Part shown: piece after piece, positions 25,927 to 34,422 of the stretch | How the letters are laid out: every line of letters begins with the position of its first letter | Position numbering within the stretch: position 1 is the stretch's first letter | Assembly (NCBI GenBank): GCA_045646865.1 | Contig: JAZRLM010000018.1 | Coordinates: 124,001-188,000, forward strand | Direction of reading: 5' to 3' | Source: SIG440 sp045646865 | Lineage (GTDB): Bacteria > Bacillota > Clostridia > Monoglobales > Monoglobaceae | DNA: 64,000 nucleotides | Notes under the pieces: generated by a model | Seen by the model: the letters and a program-made list of their open reading frames with translations, nothing else | Databases searched by the model: none | What the model was told of the DNA's origin: nothing | Made by a program: the position numbers and the translations under genes

Positions 25927-26805
25927 TTATACCAATGTAACAGTCATAGACCCGGGGTAATTTATAAAGTTTTCCTCACCCTGCCTAATATCAGTAAATA
26001 ACGTCAATACGCCGTCAACTACCTCAAATCCATACCTCTGGTTTGTTCCGGATCCTCGATAAAACTCCTTGCCTTTTGTATATACATATCGCAGTGTGCC
26101 CGTTGCGTCATAATTATCAACTGCAAGAAAAAATTCGTTCTTTTTCAGGTCAAACACACATCTGTTCATATTGACATTATCGTCTGCAATGGCAAAATTG
26201 AATTTACTTATATCTGCATCAACCACAGCCACAGCATAACGCTTATAACCGCTAATAATATCCGAGTCCTTATAAACCTTATGCTCTGTCTTAACAAGAT
26301 TTACTTTAGCAGACATATTCCGCCCCATGGTCGCAACCTTTGCTCTTGCGAATTCCCTTTTATCAGAAATTTCGCCCTGAGCTGAAATTTCAGCAAGCCA
26401 TACAACCTCACCGCTTTCGGGCAGACTACCGGCAAACAGAATATCCGCAGTCTGCAATGCCTGATTGTAATATGCATATATAACACCAGCTGTATTGGGC
26501 GTTACCGCAACGGAATACCCGCCGCTATCCACCGTAAGCCTTACTCCGCCTTCAAAAAACACAATACCTTGTGCAACTTTCACGGTCATATTTTGTGTTC
26601 CTTTGTTCTGAACAGTGCATTTACACCCCTCAAGCTGAACACCCGAACCAACCAATGCCGATGTCAGCACATTTAAATCCGACACATTATAGCTGTCCTT
26701 TGCAACAAAAGGCGCAACCCCTGCCCCGACAAGGCTTCTTGTTATATCATTGATGTCCTCTGTTCCGTAAACCGTGTTATCTGCAAAACTATATGTAATT
26801 CCCAT
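25927..26805 (-). CDS. Phage baseplate/tail structural protein
   Basis: The 292-residue protein has an N-terminal segment 'YGTEDINDITRSLVGAGVAPF' and a beta-rich body with many Val/Tyr alternations, ending 'NFINYPGSMTVTLV'. Its place between the Gp37-like tail protein and the fibre gene indicates a baseplate or tail-tip component. It has no membrane segment or enzymatic motif that I can recognise. Confidence 0.6.
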   Translation of the reverse strand: MGITYSFADNTVYGTEDINDITRSLVGAGVAPFVAKDSYNVSDLNVLTSALVGSGVQLEGCKCTVQNKGTQNMTVKVAQGIVFFEGGVRLTVDSGGYSVAVTPNTAGVIYAYYNQALQTADILFAGSLPESGEVVWLAEISAQGEISDKREFARAKVATMGRNMSAKVNLVKTEHKVYKDSDIISGYKRYAVAVVDADISKFNFAIADDNVNMNRCVFDLKKNEFFLAVDNYDATGTLRYVYTKGKEFYRGSGTNQRYGFEVVDGVLTLFTDIRQGEENFINYPGSMTVTLV

Positions 26806-26809
26806 CTTC

Positions 26810-27937
26810 TCACTCCTTTACACTTTCTAATATGGGCTTTGTGCCCACAGCATCGGTGTCATAAAAAATTTCCACCGCTCTTACCCTTTTTTTACTGGTG
26901 CATCTGTAATTGCCAAACTCCGTCTGAACTCTCACAATATCCCCCTCTGTATAGTCGGTGCCGTATTCAACGTGTCTGAGAGCCGTTTCGCTGTTGTCAA
27001 CAGCTTTCATATCCGCAAAGCCCGCCGTTGCCTCTTCAGGATTTTTTACTTCCTTCAAAATCCCTACCCAATGCATTGCACCCTCTGCTTTTGAATTATC
27101 AAGGTATGTCCATTTAACGTTGGGTTTATCGTCAGTTACCTTCCAAATACCGTCTGCTGTATCGCAGAAAAGATACGAGCCAACCGTGCAGGTCAACCCA
27201 AAACGCGAGCCTGCAGTTGCAATTTTATAATAAGTGAAATAATTCTCTGCCTTACCTGAAGTCAGTGCAGGTGAGTTTTCTGATGCACTCCAATTTCCCA
27301 TATACTTTAGCTCTCTTTGATACCAACCGCAATTATCCACCGCGTCCTGCATATCTCGGGTGTATTTCATATCAAAGGCAGTACGGTTTGAGGTGGAAAT
27401 CATCAAAGAACGTTCCTGACCCCTGCAAACCGAAAAGGTAAATCTTTTCCCCTGCACATCCGCGTTCAGTTTAAATCCCAGTCCCGACGGTTTCAGTACA
27501 CCGCATACCACATCATATACTGTTTTTGGCTCATTTGCGGAATAATCCATCTTATCCCCAAAAGCGACATTTCCTGTCACTTCCGCAAAATCTCCCATTG
27601 CCGTCTGTACAGCATATTTTGCAATTTCAGCAGGAGTTTTCTGAGACTGCTCAAAGGGTGCAACCACCCTCTTGGTCAACAGCCATTCAGGAGTTCTGCC
27701 AAAAATTGAAATATCCTCACCCAACTGCCAACCGGTAACTATCATCTGCACATCCTTAGCCATGCATATGATATATGGATTATCCATCAGCATCCTGATA
27801 ATTTCTGTTCTGCTTATAGGAAAGTGAATTTCCTCCGTTCCGAAACCGCAATACTTTTTGGTAGCGTTAAGGGAGATAAATCCCGAAATCTGTTCTAAGG
27901 GTTCAAAACTGAAATTATAAAAAAACACATCATTCAC
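26810..27937 (-). CDS. Phage tail protein, ReqiPepy6 Gp37-like / tail-associated
   Basis: I place the start at a GTG that shares a GTGA overlap with the upstream stop codon; this gives 375 residues. The sequence ('FNFSFEPLEQISGFISLNATKKYCGFGTEEIHFPI', 'TAVQTAMGDFAEVTG') matches the Gp37-like family of tail-tip proteins in Gram-positive siphophages, which occupy the Tal position. No peptidase motif is visible. It would form the tail tip below the distal tail protein. Confidence 0.72.
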   Translation of the reverse strand: MNDVFFYNFSFEPLEQISGFISLNATKKYCGFGTEEIHFPISRTEIIRMLMDNPYIICMAKDVQMIVTGWQLGEDISIFGRTPEWLLTKRVVAPFEQSQKTPAEIAKYAVQTAMGDFAEVTGNVAFGDKMDYSANEPKTVYDVVCGVLKPSGLGFKLNADVQGKRFTFSVCRGQERSLMISTSNRTAFDMKYTRDMQDAVDNCGWYQRELKYMGNWSASENSPALTSGKAENYFTYYKIATAGSRFGLTCTVGSYLFCDTADGIWKVTDDKPNVKWTYLDNSKAEGAMHWVGILKEVKNPEEATAGFADMKAVDNSETALRHVEYGTDYTEGDIVRVQTEFGNYRCTSKKRVRAVEIFYDTDAVGTKPILESVKE

Positions 27938-28788
27938 ACAATCACCGCCTCGCAATATATATTGCTGTATTTACATTCAACTGTAAATTGCGACTGAACA
28001 TTTCCCACAAACACCGTCAAATCGTTTATACCTTTTACAAGAACAAAGTCCCCCAAAAAAGTGTCATCCGACAAATTGTTCAGTAGATTACCGGTAATAC
28101 TGCTCACGATTTTCCGGTTTTTTATGTCCAAGGTAATCTTGTCACCTGCCATTGGTGCATATTCAAGAACAATCCGTGCGCCCGTGGTATTGTTGGTCAG
28201 GATTACAGTTTCGGCACTTTTTAGCTCCTTGGGACAGTTAATATAAATACATGGTTCAATGGAGAAGTCACCCATATTATTAACCGAAGCCCCCATAACC
28301 GTTGTGCCAAAGACCGTAGGCAAAGCAAATGGTGTACTCAGATTTTTTGTTCGCATATAAAGTGGAACAGTACTCTCGCAACCATCCTCAAAATACGGAT
28401 TGTCACACACAAACTGCACCGCAAGCTCAGAAATCCTGCCCTTTAAAATACGAACTGGGTCAGGGATTTTAACCTGATTACAGTAAATTCGTCTGTCTGT
28501 TCTGCCGTTTTGGATATACAGCCACCCCGGCTCCCTTAGAATACGCAAGGTTTTTGCCGCAATATCGGATATATCCCCTCCGCAGATTTCAGCTCTTAAC
28601 GTTATATTTCGGGGAAGAACTCGCGAAAATACGGTTTCCTGACCGTCATAACCCGAATAAATCGCCGCTACATATTCGCGGTCAGCAATCCCAAACCCAT
28701 CTGCATCTATCAAACGTATTGAGTTTTCGGAATTCCCTGATATATCAACAGTTCCATAACTGTTTTTGTACTTTATCATTACACTCAT
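27934..28788 (-). CDS. Phage distal tail protein (Dit-like)
   Basis: The 284-residue protein opens with a beta-rich N-terminal domain ('MIKYKNSYGTVDISGNSENSIRLI') and includes 'RILREPGWLYIQNGRTDRRIYCNQV', the pattern of siphophage tail-component/Dit proteins. It would sit at the tube end and anchor the baseplate. It overlaps both neighbours by 1 to 4 bases, so the tail genes are translationally coupled. Confidence 0.75.
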   Translation of the reverse strand: MSVMIKYKNSYGTVDISGNSENSIRLIDADGFGIADREYVAAIYSGYDGQETVFSRVLPRNITLRAEICGGDISDIAAKTLRILREPGWLYIQNGRTDRRIYCNQVKIPDPVRILKGRISELAVQFVCDNPYFEDGCESTVPLYMRTKNLSTPFALPTVFGTTVMGASVNNMGDFSIEPCIYINCPKELKSAETVILTNNTTGARIVLEYAPMAGDKITLDIKNRKIVSSITGNLLNNLSDDTFLGDFVLVKGINDLTVFVGNVQSQFTVECKYSNIYCEAVIV

Positions 28789-29999
28789 TAGCCAATCCCT
28801 CCCCTCATTTTCTCAAGCGTCGCCGCATTCCTTGCCGCCGCAAGCTGAGCCGTTGTGGTATCCCGTGACGAATTAAATGTATAGCTTGTGTTATACACGT
28901 TCTGTTTTGACACCGTACCCTGACCGCCGTTTGCCGCCACAGCCGAAAGCTCTGCAACAAGACCGTTCATACTGTCAAGCATCATAACCCTTGCCTCTGC
29001 AACCGCCTGAGATATGGTGTTTTCAAACCCTGCTCCAAAAGCATCGCCCGACTCCTCGCCAAGTTTATAATAGCTTTCAGGAATGCTTTCAAAGCTTCCC
29101 TCAAGAATTTTTATAAAAGAAGTCTTTTCAGCATCATCTGCAAGAAAATATCCCTTGTTAAACTGCTCGGCAGAATATATCCCCGCCTCATGGAGCTCCT
29201 CTTTGTTCAGGATTCCGTTAAGCTGTGCGGCAATTGATCCCGACAGCTCCGACCGTTTATTATATCCCTCAATAAACCTTTTTCTGGTTTCTTCATCAGC
29301 CTTAAGAATTGTTTCTGCCGCATTCACAGCCTCGGCAACATTCATATCTCCGATTTCGGTGAACACTCCGTCAGGAATGTTGCCAAGAGCCTTTAATCCC
29401 AGAATGGCGTCACGGTATCTTTCAAGAAGATTTATTTCCTCGCGGAAATCCGACAGGTTATTTTTTTGATAAAACTGGTCGCTGCCGTCGGGATTTACCC
29501 CCACAAGTCTTATCTTTTGTGATGAATACCAATCATCTTTGGACTTCTGAAGATTTTCCTCAAGGTCCTTCTGCAACTCAAAAATTGTTTCAGCAATTCT
29601 GATTTGCTCTTTCTCCGCCTCGTCTGCAAGCCTTTTGTTATAGCTGATAATCTCCTCGGTATACTTATACCAGGCATCTGTGCCCTGACGCAGATTTTCG
29701 TCACGGTACTTTTTCAGCTTTTCATAATATTCCTGCTCGGATATCAGTTCAAGCTTCAAAGCATTTTTAAGGTTGTCAATTTCCCTTTGCTGGCGTTTTT
29801 TTGCTAAGTTCTCGGCATTTTTGGCGGCATTTTTTGTAAGCGTTTCAAGCTCCACATAAACATTTTCAAGCGCCGTAACCGCAAGGTAGGAATTTTCATC
29901 AATCCCAACGCCGATACCCGATGCAATCATTTTACCTATATCGTTGTTTCCTGCCGCTGTTTCCAAATCATTTATATACTTTTCAAAATCAAACGACAT
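28788..29999 (-). CDS. Short tape-measure-like tail protein
   Basis: The 403-residue protein sits in the tape-measure position between the Gp15 chaperone and Dit genes. Residues 50-175 are heavily charged helix/coiled coil ('AKNAENLAKKRQQREIDNLK', 'ADEAEKEQIRIAETIFELQK'). The C-terminal part is Ala/Gly/Ser-rich. It lacks the long hydrophobic segments of most tape measures and is much shorter than usual. At the common 1.5 angstrom per residue this implies a tail of about 60 nm. The role is inferred from position and helical content. Confidence 0.6.
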   Translation of the reverse strand: MSFDFEKYINDLETAAGNNDIGKMIASGIGVGIDENSYLAVTALENVYVELETLTKNAAKNAENLAKKRQQREIDNLKNALKLELISEQEYYEKLKKYRDENLRQGTDAWYKYTEEIISYNKRLADEAEKEQIRIAETIFELQKDLEENLQKSKDDWYSSQKIRLVGVNPDGSDQFYQKNNLSDFREEINLLERYRDAILGLKALGNIPDGVFTEIGDMNVAEAVNAAETILKADEETRKRFIEGYNKRSELSGSIAAQLNGILNKEELHEAGIYSAEQFNKGYFLADDAEKTSFIKILEGSFESIPESYYKLGEESGDAFGAGFENTISQAVAEARVMMLDSMNGLVAELSAVAANGGQGTVSKQNVYNTSYTFNSSRDTTTAQLAAARNAATLEKMRGGIG

Positions 30000-30016
30000 T
30001 TCATCCCTCCCTCTTA

Positions 30017-30583
30017 TTAAAAGAGATTTTCAATTTTTTGTGCCAAATCTGTTTCTTTTTCCTCATCTGTTCTTATATCAGGAAGCCTGTACCTTTTTTT
30101 CATCCGTTCATAAAAGCTCCGCAGTTCGCGGTTTTTTATTTTGGATGTATCGGTGCGGCGGTATGCCACAATCTGCGAAAACCGACAACTCTCGCCAAGA
30201 CACGAAAGAAGCCTGCGAAACTGCCACCAATGCATATCGCACTTCAGCAAATCAATACCAAACTCCGACAGAAATCCTGCCCTGATATATTCAAAGTCCG
30301 CTTTAAGGTCGTATACAGGAGCAGTTCTCTCACCCGAATCCGCCCCCTGACCGTCAGCTCCCTCGCTGTAAAACCACATAAGCCCCTTAATGGCATCCCC
30401 AAAATTTTCAGGAAGGGTAGGAAAGGCAAGAACAAGTGCCCTTGCCAAACCTTCGCCGTTATCCTTTTCGCCTATCATAAGCTGTTGCTCAATTTCTATC
30501 CACACCGAAAAATCGGTATTGATAACATATTCTCTGCCTTCGACCTTTACAGATTGGGGGTATAAAATAAGATTATTCTTCAT
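30017..30583 (-). CDS. Phage Gp15-family tail assembly protein
   Basis: The 188-residue product from the 'MKNNLILYPQ' start matches the bacteriophage Gp15 family: 'VINTDFSVWIEIEQQLM', 'WFYSEGAD', 'DFEYIRAGFLSEFGIDL', 'MHWWQFRRLLSCL'. This family lies before the tape measure and is thought to act as a tail assembly chaperone. It overlaps the upstream gene by 11 nt. I looked for a slippery sequence for programmed frameshifting and saw none. Confidence 0.85.
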   Translation of the reverse strand: MKNNLILYPQSVKVEGREYVINTDFSVWIEIEQQLMIGEKDNGEGLARALVLAFPTLPENFGDAIKGLMWFYSEGADGQGADSGERTAPVYDLKADFEYIRAGFLSEFGIDLLKCDMHWWQFRRLLSCLGESCRFSQIVAYRRTDTSKIKNRELRSFYERMKKRYRLPDIRTDEEKETDLAQKIENLF

Positions 30584-30917
30584 CCTCTGCACTCCCAAGC
30601 TCCACACCAATTTTGGAAATAAGACTACACAAAACCGCAGTCAGATTGGCAATTTCAGGAGTCTGACGTTCAAAAACCTCAGCCGCCGCCTTATCTCCAA
30701 TCAAGCTCTTTATGCTGTCCTTTAAAAAATCCTTAACGCGGTTATCTGCGGTATTTTCGGCATCTGCAGATACTATAATTTCCTCAAGCAGAACCTTTGC
30801 GGCAGCCTTTATCCTTTCGCACTCTGCAAGAATACGGCTGCACAAAAACAAACTGGCCTTATATCCGTCAAGGTCAACATACAGTTCCTTTTCCCTGACC
30901 GATTGCTCTTTGTTCAT
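30573..30917 (-). CDS. Phage tail assembly chaperone-like protein
   Basis: This 114-residue helical protein lies between the tail-tube and Gp15 genes, the usual slot of the first tail chaperone. It has 'RILAECERIKAAAKVLLEE' and an acidic C-terminus 'GSAEDEE'. Similar small proteins accompany Gp15 in Firmicute siphophages. Assignment rests on position and composition. Confidence 0.65.
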   Translation of the reverse strand: MNKEQSVREKELYVDLDGYKASLFLCSRILAECERIKAAAKVLLEEIIVSADAENTADNRVKDFLKDSIKSLIGDKAAAEVFERQTPEIANLTAVLCSLISKIGVELGSAEDEE

Positions 30918-30920
30918 ATA

Positions 30921-31400
30921 CTATTCCTCCGTAAAGGTACAGGTCTGCCAGCCATCCTCGCTTGTTGCAGTACCAAAAATCTTATCGCCCTTTACACGGA
31001 ATGTACCGCTGTACTTGTATGCCTCAAGTCCGTTTCCTTCGTTCTCGGCAATAACCGCAAAATCACGCTTGATTGCGGAATTATTTTCATCCGACATATC
31101 CACCATAATAATTGGTCTTACCGCATCGGCACCCACCTTTTCGCCGTCGAATATGTCAATAATATCCCCGTGAACAGCATCACCGCTGAATCTGTCAAAG
31201 CCAAAGGTGATTGATGGTGTATAACCCACCACATCGGTCTGTTCAAATTCCTCGTCAACATACTGTCTTGAATATTCCTTTGGGTTTTTTGCCGTAGAAA
31301 TTTCGTCAAAACCCTTCATACGGTAAAATGTATAACCGCCCTCATCGGTGGGCACACCGTAAAAGGCAAGTTTCTTGTATCTCTTTACTATTTCTGCCAT
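30921..31400 (-). CDS. Phage major tail tube protein
   Basis: From the ATG giving 'MAEIVKRYKKLAFYGVP' the product has 159 residues. The sequence ('YTFYRMKGFDEISTAKNPKEYSRQYVDEEFEQTDVVGY', 'YKYSGTFRVKGDKIFGTATS') resembles siphophage tail tube proteins of Gram-positive phages. It is the first gene after a 266-nt gap, the only large gap in the structural operon. That gap carries a structured element also found before nadK, ending 20 nt before this start codon. Confidence 0.82.
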   Translation of the reverse strand: MAEIVKRYKKLAFYGVPTDEGGYTFYRMKGFDEISTAKNPKEYSRQYVDEEFEQTDVVGYTPSITFGFDRFSGDAVHGDIIDIFDGEKVGADAVRPIIMVDMSDENNSAIKRDFAVIAENEGNGLEAYKYSGTFRVKGDKIFGTATSEDGWQTCTFTEE

Positions 31401-31419
31401 AATAATTTCCATAGCCTTT

Positions 31420-31577
31420 CTGCCCACAAATAATAATTTAAAATACACACAAACCTTATTGTGGGCAGATAAGGCGTGTAATGGAAATTACGCACATATC
31501 CGTTTCGTGTCTTTATGCACGAAAGGTCGGCGGTGCAGTAAATTCCGCCGGAGGCTTAACGTGATTTTTCACGTTAA
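31420..31577 (-). promoter_or_regulatory. Structured leader upstream of phage tail-tube gene, copy B
   Basis: This element has the helices of the nadK leader with different bases. In plus coordinates: helix 1 CTGCCCACAA (31420-31429) with TTGTGGGCAG (31459-31468). Helix 2 is CCTTAT (31454-31459) with ATAAGG (31469-31474), with helix 1 entering its loop. Helix 3 is TTACGCAC (31488-31495) with GTGC-A-GTAA (31533-31541), enclosing TTCGTG/CACGAA. Then comes the shared CCGCCGGAGGCTTAACG (31545-31561) and a hairpin TTAACGTGA/TCACGTTAA (31556-31577). The orientation to the downstream gene and the distance to its start codon match copy A. Confidence 0.6.
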
Positions 31578-31598
31578 TTCACTCCTTTATCAAATTCA

Positions 31599-31631
31599 GG
31601 GGATGCAGACAATTGTCCCATCCCCTGCACC
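31599..31631 (-). other. Hairpin in the gap before the structured leader
   Basis: AGGGGATG and CATCCCCT can pair across about 14 bases, between the minor capsid gene stop and copy B. No clear U-tract follows, so it is only a possible terminator or processing site in the phage operon. Confidence 0.4.
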
Positions 31632-31666
31632 TTAGGCTGTAAGAATTCCCCACAACCCTTAAAAAA

Positions 31667-32077
31667 TCATCCCTTTAAATAAACCAACCGAAGCTCCGCC
31701 TCAAACCTTGCGTCCACGCTGCCCGACGGTTCTGCATTAAAGCTCTTTTCTACCGTCAGCGAAAAGGTCGTTGCCCCCTGCCCCAAATCAGGCAAATTGC
31801 CTGATTGGTTTTGTTGTTCAATCCATTCCTCAATGTCCTCGCAACGTTTTGCGGCGGCACGGTTATATTTGTCTGCACCGCTGTATTCCTGACGAAGGGC
31901 AAGGATAAACCGCTCCTCAAAAACTCCGCCACCGTCTGTATAACGCTTAACCACAGGGTCGGTGGCCTTCATCCTTAGTGCAAAAGCCGTTGGCTTGCCC
32001 TCGAGATAATTCACCTTTATCCCTGCATCTGCAAGGTACGGGCATTGCGAAAGATATTTTACTGTTTCTTCAATCAT
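31667..32077 (-). CDS. Phage minor capsid / tail completion protein
   Basis: This 136-residue protein ('VKYLSQCPYLADAGIKVNYLEGKPTAFAL', 'FILALRQEYSGADKYNRAAAKRCEDIEEWIEQQN', 'AEPSGSVDARFEAELRLVYLKG') resembles the minor capsid/tail-completion proteins encoded between head connectors and the tail tube in Clostridia siphophages. It probably forms the tail terminator ring. It starts 23 nt past the preceding gene. Confidence 0.72.
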   Translation of the reverse strand: MIEETVKYLSQCPYLADAGIKVNYLEGKPTAFALRMKATDPVVKRYTDGGGVFEERFILALRQEYSGADKYNRAAAKRCEDIEEWIEQQNQSGNLPDLGQGATTFSLTVEKSFNAEPSGSVDARFEAELRLVYLKG

Positions 32078-32099
32078 ACTTAAATCTTCCTTTCACGGC

Positions 32100-32423
32100 T
32101 TATCTGTACTCATACTCTGCCTGCAGATGCCAATGCGGTGTACCGCCAAAATCATTCTCGGCAACAACAGCAATACGTCTGCACTCTGCCACCGAAAAAT
32201 CCTCCTGACTCATTTCACCCAAATATATCAGGTCGCCAACCGATACACTCTTAATCAGCTTATGCTCAATCCGCACATCAAAATTATCACGGAAATATAT
32301 ACCCTTCCCGGTACTGCGCAGCCGTTTTTTGGAGTGTATCCACGCAGGATATGTCCCATATCTCACATAATCCTCGCCGTCTGGGCTAAGGGTAAACAGA
32401 GTAACAACGCCATTTTCAAGCAT
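32100..32423 (-). CDS. Phage head-tail joining / minor capsid protein
   Basis: The 107-residue beta-rich protein ('VTLFTLSPDGEDYVRYGTYPAWIHSKKRLR', 'SVGDLIYLGEM', 'RRIAVVAENDFGGTPHWHLQAEYEY') sits between two connector-type genes. The family is common in Firmicute phages as a minor capsid component. Its start overlaps the upstream stop by one base (TAATG). Confidence 0.65.
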   Translation of the reverse strand: MLENGVVTLFTLSPDGEDYVRYGTYPAWIHSKKRLRSTGKGIYFRDNFDVRIEHKLIKSVSVGDLIYLGEMSQEDFSVAECRRIAVVAENDFGGTPHWHLQAEYEYR

Positions 32424-32782
32424 TACTCCACCCCCGCATACAAAAGCCCCGTATCCGCAAGATGCATCATAATAACCGACTTTACATTCTTCGCGGCGGC
32501 ACTATCCGAATATGTAACCGAATAACCGTCAATATCCTCCCGTTTGACATTCCCTGTCTTTTGAGCAATATACAGCTTTTCGGCAACCTCGCAGGCACAT
32601 TGCAAAACCTCGGCACGGTTTAAATCTGCATCTTTGGCACATCCGCACAGACCCTTTATTTCACGAAAGGCAGCAGGTATGTATTTATCGAAAGCCTCTT
32701 TGTCAAGAACACCGCGGCATCCGCCGCAATACTCATTAAAATAATATTCAAAACTTATTTCAGGCTTTGTCACTTGCCCCAC
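32423..32782 (-). CDS. Phage head-tail connector protein
   Basis: The 119-residue helical protein ('ISFEYYFNEYCGGCRGVLDKEAFDKYIPAAFREI', 'LNRAEVLQCACEVAEKLYIAQKTGNVKREDIDGY') has the layout of Gp6-type head-tail connectors: N-terminal helices and a tail containing 'GYSVTYSDS'. It follows the capsid gene as expected. Overlaps a short basic reading frame at its 5' end. Confidence 0.68.
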   Translation of the reverse strand: MGQVTKPEISFEYYFNEYCGGCRGVLDKEAFDKYIPAAFREIKGLCGCAKDADLNRAEVLQCACEVAEKLYIAQKTGNVKREDIDGYSVTYSDSAAAKNVKSVIMMHLADTGLLYAGVE

Positions 32783-32858
32783 CGCCCTTCGCCGAGGTCT
32801 TTGTCTTTGCCGACGGTTTTTTGGGGGATTTTTTAATTAACAGTCCAACAGTTTTCAT
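32760..32858 (-). CDS. Very short basic phage protein (32 residues)
   Basis: An ATG behind a strong AGGGAGGG ribosome site opens a 32-codon frame starting 'MKTVGLLIKKSPKKPSAKTK' and ending in TGA. About one third of residues are Lys. It lies between the capsid and connector genes and overlaps the connector start by 23 nt. Translation is suggested by the ribosome site; it may serve as a small capsid-binding peptide or only couple translation. Confidence 0.45.
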   Translation of the reverse strand: MKTVGLLIKKSPKKPSAKTKTSAKGGGASDKA

Positions 32859-32883
32859 ATCAAACCCTCCCTTTCGGCATCAA

Positions 32884-33756
32884 TTAGTTTGCGGCGTGGT
32901 GCAAGTAGATGCCCTTTACCTTGTTTTCATAAACATCAGCAATGCCGTATGAACGGTAGAAGAACTTCCACGCATCAGAAACCTGATTTTCCTCGGGTGT
33001 TACCACCTTGCTTACCAAATGTTTCTGATACTGAATAGCCGCAGACTTTTCAACAATCATAAAGTTGATATTCTTGCCGTCAGTTGCCTTTACAAAATGG
33101 CCTGCGGTCTCGCCGTCAGATGAACCGTCATAAAGGCTGATTGCAGTATAGAATCTGCTCTGAGGTACCTTAACAATCTGCGAAAAACTGTCAAGAACCG
33201 CCTTTGACTTTGTTGTGTCAATGTTCATAACACCGTTATAAAGTGTGGGAGTGATGAACAGAATTCTTGATTCCATAGGAACTTCTGCTTCGTCCATTGC
33301 GTTCTGTGCCGCAATAAGTGCAGCTAAAGTTTCTTCTGCTGCAGCAAGGTCAGCAGAAACTGCTGTGATACCTTCTGTGCCTGCATACTGCGAGAAACGG
33401 AATGCATCAATTTCAGGAGCCGCCTTGGTGCGTACAAATTCGCCCGAAAGCTGACCAAAAGCGACACCTGCTGTTTCCTCGTTGTCCATTGCATCAACTG
33501 TGAATGAACGGCCTCTTTCATAATTAAAAGTTACTGTTTCGTTTGTAAGGGTTACATCACCACTTACATAACCGCCTTCTCTGCTGTAATCCGCAAGACC
33601 ATCCATAGACATTTTGGGGATTACGATTTCGTTTGCATTGGCACCCATTTTAACAAGACGGTTGTTGCCGTCAAGCACGGATGTAACGGATGAAATCTTA
33701 TACACCTCGTCAAGAGTGTCAATATACTGTTTAAATTTTTCGATTGCGTTTGCCAT
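32884..33756 (-). CDS. Phage major capsid protein
   Basis: This 290-residue protein follows the scaffold gene and looks like an HK97-fold capsid of the unprocessed type: N-terminal 'IEKFKQYIDTLDEVYKISSVTSVLDGN', 'EIVIPKMSMDGLADYSREGGYVSGDVTLTNETVTFNYERGRSF', an A-domain 'AAPEIDAFRFSQYA', and C-terminal 'WKFFYRSYGIADVYENKVKGIYLHH'. No protease gene is present, which fits use of a separate scaffold. Confidence 0.88.
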   Translation of the reverse strand: MANAIEKFKQYIDTLDEVYKISSVTSVLDGNNRLVKMGANANEIVIPKMSMDGLADYSREGGYVSGDVTLTNETVTFNYERGRSFTVDAMDNEETAGVAFGQLSGEFVRTKAAPEIDAFRFSQYAGTEGITAVSADLAAAEETLAALIAAQNAMDEAEVPMESRILFITPTLYNGVMNIDTTKSKAVLDSFSQIVKVPQSRFYTAISLYDGSSDGETAGHFVKATDGKNINFMIVEKSAAIQYQKHLVSKVVTPEENQVSDAWKFFYRSYGIADVYENKVKGIYLHHAAN

Positions 33757-33778
33757 AATTTAATCTCTCCTTATCTTT

Positions 33779-34339
33779 TTAATTTACGGGCAGGCCCATA
33801 ATCTCGCGAATGTCGCCACGGCTCAGCTCTCCGCCAAAGCCCATGGTGGAAGCAACAACAGCAGGTGTATCAACCGTCCTTGCAAAAAGGTTTTCGGCAT
33901 CCTTTGTGATTTCACCAAAAATCTCGCTGTCTGCCCTGCCCTGATTTTCAGCATTCTGAATCGCTTTACAAAAGCTGTCAAAAATTCCGTTTCGGGTAAA
34001 CCCGTTCAGGAACTTTGCATCACCCACAACCGCGTCAAAACGGCTCTCTAAATCTGCTGTTTTTGCCAATTCTTCGTCTTGAGTGCGTCTGTCATCAATG
34101 ATTTTTTGCAGCTCTTCTGCACGTTTTCTTATTTCTTCTGCCTCACATTGACCAAGACGCAAAGCATCAAGCTCCTTTTCCATCTCCGCAATTTTCTGTG
34201 CATTGCCCTCAAGCTCGGTTTTCAGTTCTTCTGCACCGCGCTTGGCTTTTCCGATGTCCAGAGAATTAATATCAAGAATTTTCTTTAACTGTTCGTCAGA
34301 AATTCCCTCAACAATCCCTCTTAAATCATCTCTTGTCAT
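33779..34339 (-). CDS. Phage scaffolding protein (Gp20-like)
   Basis: The 186-residue protein is mostly helix with a strong coiled coil at about residues 35-95 ('LKTELEGNAQKIAEMEKELDALRLGQCEAEEIRKRAEELQKII'-like pattern) and a C-terminal segment 'MGFGGELSRGDIREIMGLP'. This matches phage minor structural Gp20/scaffold proteins that guide capsid assembly. It lies between portal and capsid genes. Confidence 0.82.
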   Translation of the reverse strand: MTRDDLRGIVEGISDEQLKKILDINSLDIGKAKRGAEELKTELEGNAQKIAEMEKELDALRLGQCEAEEIRKRAEELQKIIDDRRTQDEELAKTADLESRFDAVVGDAKFLNGFTRNGIFDSFCKAIQNAENQGRADSEIFGEITKDAENLFARTVDTPAVVASTMGFGGELSRGDIREIMGLPVN

Positions 34340-34422
34340 GTTTCATCATCCTTTCAGTTTGTTTTCGCAGTTTCTGTCTGCATTGGATTGGTAGTTTATC
34401 GACATTCCGGTCAAATTTATAT

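Noticed and set aside
30573..30583. Programmed ribosomal frameshift between the two tail-chaperone genes
   Set aside because: The 11-nt overlap contains no slippery heptamer; the second gene has its own ATG with a GGGAG site.
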